Shown here piece after piece: positions 58,381 through 64,000 of a stretch of 64,000 nucleotides of DNA; the stretch's first letter is position 1; each line of letters begins with the position of its first letter. The stretch comes from Trichaptum fuscoviolaceum (taxonomy: Eukaryota > Basidiomycota > Agaricomycetes > Hymenochaetales > Trichaptaceae): assembly GCA_910574455.1 (NCBI GenBank), contig CAJSYZ010000006.1, forward strand, positions 1,101,981 through 1,165,980, read 5' to 3'. The position numbers and the translations under genes are program-made. The notes beneath the pieces are model-generated. The model was not told the origin of the DNA. It ran no database searches and saw only the letters and a list, made by a program, of their open reading frames with translations.

Positions 58381-60560
58381 TCAAGGCTGCGGGTCCAAGT
58401 CCGGGTCAGTGTCAGCCTGAGCCTGAGGTATTATAATTCTGGGGAATTCAGCCTCATTATAGAGTTGCTCGAGGATTGCGAAAGCAGGGATTGTATATGT
58501 TATGTCGAGTCGATCTTCATCAACCCCGACCCCAGATGCGACGAGACCTCCCCACCGTCCTCGTAAGTCAGCGACGACAGCTCCAGAATCACCTGCTGTC
58601 GAGAAGACGTCCGATAGCGGCGAATACACGGTCCAGTACAGGTGTTGGTCATACGTGAGAATGTATGTGGGACGGTTGTTGCGATAGCACACATTGACGC
58701 GGACGAAGGAGATTGCCTCCATAGGGTTGGCCATGCCGACTGTCACACCGGTGGAAGCACCAGCTTTTATAACTGGGATCGAAACATTCATCTCAGCGCT
58801 CGGGATGATATCGGCCCTGATAGGCAACGAGTTATTTTCGGGATATAACTCATGTTGCTCATTGAAAAATGTTCGTATCCTGTTCAAAATAGTGTTGTCC
58901 TGCGCGTAGATACCGAAGTTCAAAACGTTATAGTATGGGACCACTGTGTTAGCCATTACGGTATGGCACAGCTGGACGACAGCAATATCGCGGTCGTACA
59001 TGCTTCGGTAGTTCTCGCGCCTTGGTGAAGGCGAATAGACTACTGCGCCGATGACCAGGGTGTTTGAGTTGTCACTAGTATCCGCATGCCATGTCTGAAG
59101 CTGAGTTTTGAAGTTGTTCAGTTCGCTCCTTACTTGTTGCACGTCTGCTATAGCCTGTACGTAGTCAACCCGGGTCTGTGCATGGTGTAACAATTTCTCT
59201 AGAAGTTCCTCCTCCACCGAACTCAGGTACGATTTGTAAACATAATCGTAGTGGATCGTAGGTGCAATTTGCACGCGTTTCAAGTTGTAGGCGGTGGCGT
59301 TCTCGACTCTATTGTCGATATGTGAGATGGTGTCTGGAAGCAATACATGACGACACGTTATGAAGTGCGATAGAAGCCTGGCTTCCTGTCCTTCCGACTG
59401 AACTGGAATCTGCACAACAAGTCCCAGAGTTCCGTACGATCGCTTTCCTCGGGGGCTGACAGCAACGCCTGGTTGCACCGATATAGCGTGTGAGACAGTG
59501 GTCTGGACCTTGTGCAACATCCGTTGCATGAATGATCCCAGATCAGATTGTGAGGGGTCAGGAACGGGTGGCAGCATGAGGACGAGCTGACCCCAAACTT
59601 CGTCATCCACTTCCCTGAGAGGTGCAGCGTTCGGTTGAGGTTCGGGATTCGGTCGTTCAACATCAGGTACAGGGACATACGTCTCAGGTGGGATTTGGTT
59701 TATAGCCATATAGACCAGGGGGTCTGCATCATGATCAGCTTGTTCGTCGGTGTCGACATGACGAAATTCTATGGCCTCGCGAAATTCTACCTCGAACCGC
59801 CCTGATAACTTGAATGTCCAGCGCTTGCGAATGGAGCTTCTAATCGCGTCGGCGCATTCACAATAAACATCACCAACAGGCCTCTCGTAGTCGGAGGGCA
59901 TAAGCACCTCCAACTCGGACGGTATTACTCCAATCCACACGACAACAGGATCTGACCTCCCGTCTTCCCCCTTCCCGTCTTTATGATATCCAATCTTGCA
60001 TATATCTATGCATGTCACGGTATGCCTGACGTGAAAGCGATCAAAAGCGTCTTCAAATATAGGTAGCAAAACGGGCCATTGCCCGATCAGAGGGCAGTCG
60101 TTGTCGAGGACGTTCAAGAACTTTTCTTTTCCCCGATGTTGATGGTCCTCTTTTCGCCGCCGATCATGGTTCGATCTGCCAACCAGAGGAGGGTTGGACC
60201 GAATCCCGATATAATACTGACAGGTATAAAAACTCGACTCGGAGTTCAGTGTCGCCACTGGCCTTCTAAATGGCTAATTGAGGTAAATGGGGGATCGGTG
60301 ACATTCAGCATGGTGAAAATTTCAATTAAACAGCAGTACATACTAGTACCTGAGCCCGGCCCACCGGCGATGACTTCAAGTCCAAGTTGGATGTGAGATA
60401 ACAAATTTGAAATTGTAGTATAAGACGCCAAGACATAACTCACTTCCAAATTCAAAGAGCTGCCACTTGGCAGCCTGAGGCTGGCATTGACTTGCTGTGC
60501 CAGTGAGCCGCCGGGACGACTCGGACGCTTCATCCGGTCTCGGTTGCCCGGATTCATCAT
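58381..60560 (-). CDS. Protease-like paralogue D with an apparently complete catalytic triad
   Basis: The model is exons 60560-60444, 60373-60350 and 60273-58381, all multiples of three, giving 677 residues. The first two exons are tentative. The conserved block WPVLLPIFEDAF ... DPVVVWIGVIPSELEVL is nearly identical to A-C at the DNA level, but the flanks are not. The peptidase domain is strongly diverged from A-C. It shows His in SHFITCRHVLLPD, Asp in RDIAVVQLCH and Ser in AGDSGAVVADLRGRWGG, the order and context of a chymotrypsin-fold peptidase. A linker rich in Pro (VPVPDVERPNPEP) separates the modules. The C-terminus, TDPDLDPQP, is spelled by the same short words that fill the spacers. 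An intracellular serine peptidase is the best guess. Confidence 0.68.
59771..60114 (-). repeat. ~340-bp patch nearly identical in A, B, C and D
   Basis: From atggcctcgcgaaattctacc (59771) to ttgtcgaggacgtt, D matches A (48667-49005) and the equivalent parts of B and C almost base for base. Sequence on both sides is unrelated or strongly diverged. The main difference is a 6-bp insertion in D, adding two codons (FK) after RKRWT. The patch encodes the WPVLL...VVVWIGV block. Confidence 0.9.
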
Positions 60561-60949
60561 ATTGTGAATAAAAGCTGCAAGAGACAGTCAGTAATAATAA
60601 GGGGAATGGGAGAGCAGACAATAGTTGAATGCGGGAAGGATAGTGACACGGGAGGAAAGGACATACTACTTTTCAGATGAATGAGCGAGGACGAGGAGGG
60701 CAAAGGGCGAGGACCTGGCATTGAAGCTTCTTCAAGTCATACTTTATAGAGTAGTTGCAGCCTGAGTGGCTGCGGTACTAGTACTATTAGCTATTTTCGT
60801 AACGTACCCAGACCAGGCTACTACTAGTAGGCTGAGTAAGTAGTATGTCTGCGTGTAGTAGACACGCCGCCACAGCACTGCCAGTGAGACATATAAGGAA
60901 AGTCGCCTGGCCTTCAAGTCATCCACACACCCAAAGCACAACCGGGCCA
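60561..60949. other. Spacer upstream of D
   Basis: Presumed promoter region of D. It contains a gtactagtactattagc word at 60776, ctactactagtaggctgag at 60821 and cactgccagtgagac at about 60876. No gene is seen. Confidence 0.45.
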
Positions 60950-61610
60950 GCACTTACTCAGAACGTTCTGGGCAGAAATCCAGCGACTTCGGCAGCCTGA
61001 GCAATGAACCACTCTGGCAATCACTATTCACTGGGTACCGAGCCACGAAGACATGGCCGCGAACGGCGAACAAGCCTGAGTGGACGCGAAAGCCGAAATC
61101 GCGGCACAATTCTCCGACTCGAGATAGGTTGGACGCCTGAAGCATCCCGATGTTGCAGACCGGAAACTCCAATCCTCCTTGCGCTGGAAGACGGAGTGGA
61201 TCAGATTGAAGAGTGGGAAGAAACTGCGCGCCGTTGACCTCACTGCACCGTCTCGGGCAGTTCGCAGAATCTGCAAGGATCGGAGCCGGAACGAGTGTGT
61301 GATCATCACACAACTCCGGACGGGATACACACCACTCAATACTCACTTGGCCCGCATATTGTGCACTGACTCTCCTCTCTGTTTCAATTGCCAAGTTCCG
61401 GATCCGGTCTCCCATTATCTCTTCACGTGCCAGTGTCGATTGCCAGTGTGTACGCAGACACCCGCCGACTCGGAGCACTCCAAACGTCACTCAAAAATAA
61501 ACCCTTCACATTGAGATCAACCCTGGGCAAGGGTACCAGGCATGACCTAGTCCTGCACTACATCAAGGACAACGCTTTCCCCACCTGTTCCCGGCCATCG
61601 CGACTCAATG
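60950..61610 (+). pseudogene. Decayed C-terminal part of a LINE (non-LTR) retrotransposon
   Basis: Near 61016-61075 the plus strand encodes ITIHWVPSHEDMAANGEQA, the end of a retroelement RNase H, interrupted by a stop in a cctgagtgg word. From about 61280, ECVIITQLRTGYTPLNTHLARI and then CFNCQVPDPVSHYLFTC follow. This is the Cys/His tail typical of fungal LINE pol proteins. After a frame change near 61440, RRLGALQTSLKNKPF ... LVLHYIKD continues the tail. Several stops and frame changes make it a remnant. No poly-A or target repeat was found. Confidence 0.75.
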
Positions 61611-62454
61611 AACCCGGCTTTTTCTACTTATTCCTCGCTTTTTCTCTCTCTCCCGCTCAAAGGAAGGGCACTGTGTTCAAGTTCCGGAATTGCGTGAGCC
61701 TGAGCCTGACTCGGAGTGCCGGCAATTTGAAAGCTCGGCCCGTTTTTTACTACGACTAGTACTATCAGTTTATTTACTAATAGTATACACTCGGAACGCC
61801 TCCGACTCGGATTCTCGGATTCTCGAAAGCGGTTCCCCCCATCGACTCGGACTCGGAGCACTGTATAAAAACCATCACCAACATATTGTATCAACACTTG
61901 AACAATTCCTGTAACTGTATGCACTCCCCTCTGAGAGTCTTTCAAGCAACACTTCGCCTCACAATACCGTCATTCGGCATATCTCAATCTGATCATACCC
62001 TTTGCACTTTTTCTTGTTTGTTAAAATTATTCTGCGCTTTCAAGTTCTACAATTACATTCAAGTTACAGTAGTGTTAAATTACAATGTATTCTAAGTGCG
62101 CCATCATCATGATAGGCCCTACTTAAGGGCCTGCGGTCACTATAATGGAATAATACATCAAATCAAATTAGTCATGGTGCCACTGCCAGTGGTACTGTGC
62201 CAACCCGACTCGGAGTCGGACTCGGCGTGCCACTGCCAGTGTTTTCTAACGCCGACTCCTCGTCAAGGATAACTTCAAGTTCGGATTTTGGAGGGTACAC
62301 CGCCATGACCTCATCACAACTTGAATACTAATCATTGAAATCATATTTGACATGCCCTTGCCGTGCTCTCTCAAGGTACAAATTATATAGTCATATATGC
62401 CAACATACTCACAGGCATGCTAACGCCTAGAAATAGGATTTAACTCTATTCAAG
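61611..62454. other. Spacer with palindromic words, no gene
   Basis: It contains tactacgactagtactatc at 61747, cgactcggattctcggattctcg near 61805, cgactcggactcggag near 61843, an aggccct/agggcct inverted repeat at about 62113-62131, and CCACTG-c-CAGTGG at about 62180 with gactcggagtcggactcgg at 62206. One terminal inverted repeat of the adjacent transposon may lie here, but I could not identify it. Confidence 0.5.
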
Positions 62455-64000
62455 TTATCTGGCTTCGTATAATGTTTCATGCATGTGCATATCAGCGAAT
62501 CTGTTAACATAAAACTTATCGTAAAAGTCCAAGGAGCCTTCCGGTTCCAATGATTTCGGAGGAGATTCATCACCCTTCGGGACCCCAAGGAGGTGAGCTA
62601 ACCGAAAGATATCCCCTAGAGCTATCACGGTAAACTTCGAACTCTTAGAGCGGTAGGTGGCTCTGCCACTGGCACTCTGTTGAGGACCACTTGCGACAGA
62701 TTGAGAGGTAGGGGTCGTGAACTCGTACTCTGGTTCGACTATCCACATACTTGTTTTTGGGTCAGGCGAGTCTCCAACGCATTTGTAAAACTGGACGAGA
62801 GCACATTCGTGACGTTCCACTTTGTCGGTGAAGGAAAATAGAAGCATAACACGGGCAACTCTCATTCCTGCAAATCCCTTTTTGCCGGAGCTAACTCGAA
62901 CAAGAACTGCATCTCGTCGAGGTTTTCCACGCCAAGAGGGGCTAGACCTAATCACTTCCCTCATTGCTTGTTCTATGGGAATCGATTCACCACGGTAGGC
63001 AAAGAAAGCGGTGGCCGAATGGAAAACTGAAAAGTCATTGCTCATATCCAGTTCAAAGTGTTCAAATCTGTTGTAGTCCGATTCGGCCATGCCAGCAGAG
63101 CACTCTGAATCGGAGTTGTGGTTGCACCTTTCGTACTTGTTGAATAAGTACTTTTTTATGAGTTGTCGGAGCTGTCGGAGCTCTGGATGGCCTTTTTTTG
63201 CCGCAAGAGCGCTGAGCTGTTTAGGGTACACCTTGCTGGACTCTGTGTGGACGACAACAAGGAAGTTAGATGTGCAGCATCAGAAAGACGTGTTACTGAC
63301 GCTGTCTCGAAGCCATTAGCATTAAGCTCAAAGGGTCATTTCTGCCACCCAAGTGGAACTGGCATTCAGCAAATCCTCTGCCATGAACCGCACCACGCTG
63401 TGGCCCATCCGCTAAACCTTCCGAATCGTCCAGATCTGCAATTTCATTTGGCTCTTGATTGGCCGCAATATCATCGAAGAAGTCCTCTGTATCATTGGCT
63501 GCACCTACAAATAGTACGCCATGATGTTGCATTTCCTCTCTTTGATTACGGGTCCTCTCAGTGTCATCCGTGACCGTCTCTGATATATTTTTCCGCAAAA
63601 CGTCTCGCAAGGCTTTCCACGTAGCCTCAGCCAGCGTATCGTCCAGCAGTCCACGCCTTTTGAAGTCTGCCCTCGACGCAATAAGTTTGCTGAGTCGTTG
63701 GTTCGCTGTAATCATCTGACCCAAAGGATCATTTTTGTTTGAACGTCGCCATGTCTGCTTGACCGCGTAGATGTGTTTGTTTTCTGTTATAGATGAACAC
63801 AACCCGCTAGGTGCAGCAAAGAGAGGGATCATTGTAGGATAATGGGTCATGGCATGTTGTCGTGGCAGCGAAAAGTTATCCCGGATGCCCTTCGCTATGA
63901 ATATTTGCCGATATTGATGAAAGTGATCCAGAGAGGCTTTGATCTGATCAAGAGTCGAGGCTGTTATCGTGTACCGACGCACAAGGTAACAGAAGTCCAG
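62455..64000 (-). CDS. Plavaka-type DNA transposase, C-terminal part (runs off the right edge)
   Basis: The minus-strand frame is open at the window edge and reads through YTITASTLDQIKASLDHFHQYRQIF, PRQHAMTHYPTMIPLFAAPSGLCSS, ITENKHIYAVKQTWRRSNKNDPL and ITANQRLSKL. This run is characteristic of the large Plavaka-like transposases common in Agaricomycetes. An intron at about 63302-63242 joins in phase to the last exon, which carries KVYPKQLSALAAKKGHPEL, a conserved block with SVFHSATAFFAY, IRSSPSWRGKPRRDAVLV, VMLLFSFTDKVERHECALVQFY and DFYDKFYVNRFADMHMHE before the stop at 62455. The visible part (about 490 residues) has no stop or frameshift, so this may be a recent copy. The catalytic core lies mostly to the right. 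Confidence 0.75.

Overview
The window looks like nuclear DNA of a filamentous basidiomycete, most likely an Agaricomycete. The protein-coding genes carry many 45-75 bp GT-AG introns. The recognisable genes fit this origin: a myosin-motor chitin synthase, an LCB1 serine palmitoyltransferase subunit, a Sfm1-type SPOUT methyltransferase and a type I metacaspase. The mobile elements fit too: a chromodomain Ty3/gypsy element, a copia element primed by a half-tRNA, a LINE tail and a Plavaka-like transposase. No species can be named from the sequence.

Layout. 1-6788: the 5' end of a minus-strand copia element (gag, leader, primer site, 147-bp LTR) lies directly against, and probably inside, a plus-strand Ty3/gypsy chromovirus. 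The chromovirus has a frameshifted gag, an intact pol and a 3' LTR. 6789-11264 is empty. 11265-41740 is a gene-dense core: a disordered coiled-coil protein, 6-phosphofructo-2-kinase/fructose-2,6-bisphosphatase, a PHO13-type HAD phosphatase, a giant metacaspase gene, Sfm1, class V chitin synthase, LCB1, a low-complexity protein and an F-box protein. Two unrecognised genes follow (42-46.7 kb).

46.7-60.6 kb is an accessory cluster. It holds four minus-strand paralogues of a trypsin-like (GDSG motif) basidiomycete protein family, called A, B, C and D here. A is a pseudogene, B and C are open in their large exon, and D is divergent. The spacers are studded with short palindromic words. A decayed LINE (60.95-61.6 kb) and a Plavaka-type transposase running off the right edge (62.5-64 kb) close the window.

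Three points deserve most attention. First, the metacaspase caspase fold is spliced, in phase, to an upstream region of about 2,100 residues that is mostly hyperacidic. The promoter and first exon of this gene have been copied to 37.1-37.4 kb. Second, the protease-like array is built from phase-0 exons. One exon is amplified up to four times in paralogue B at a 253-bp period, and a patch of about 340 bp is nearly identical in all four otherwise diverging genes. Third, a small vocabulary of perfect or one-base-loop palindromes recurs through the spacers and enters coding exons.

All gene models were spliced by eye from conserved protein sequence and GT-AG signals. No transcript or database evidence was available.
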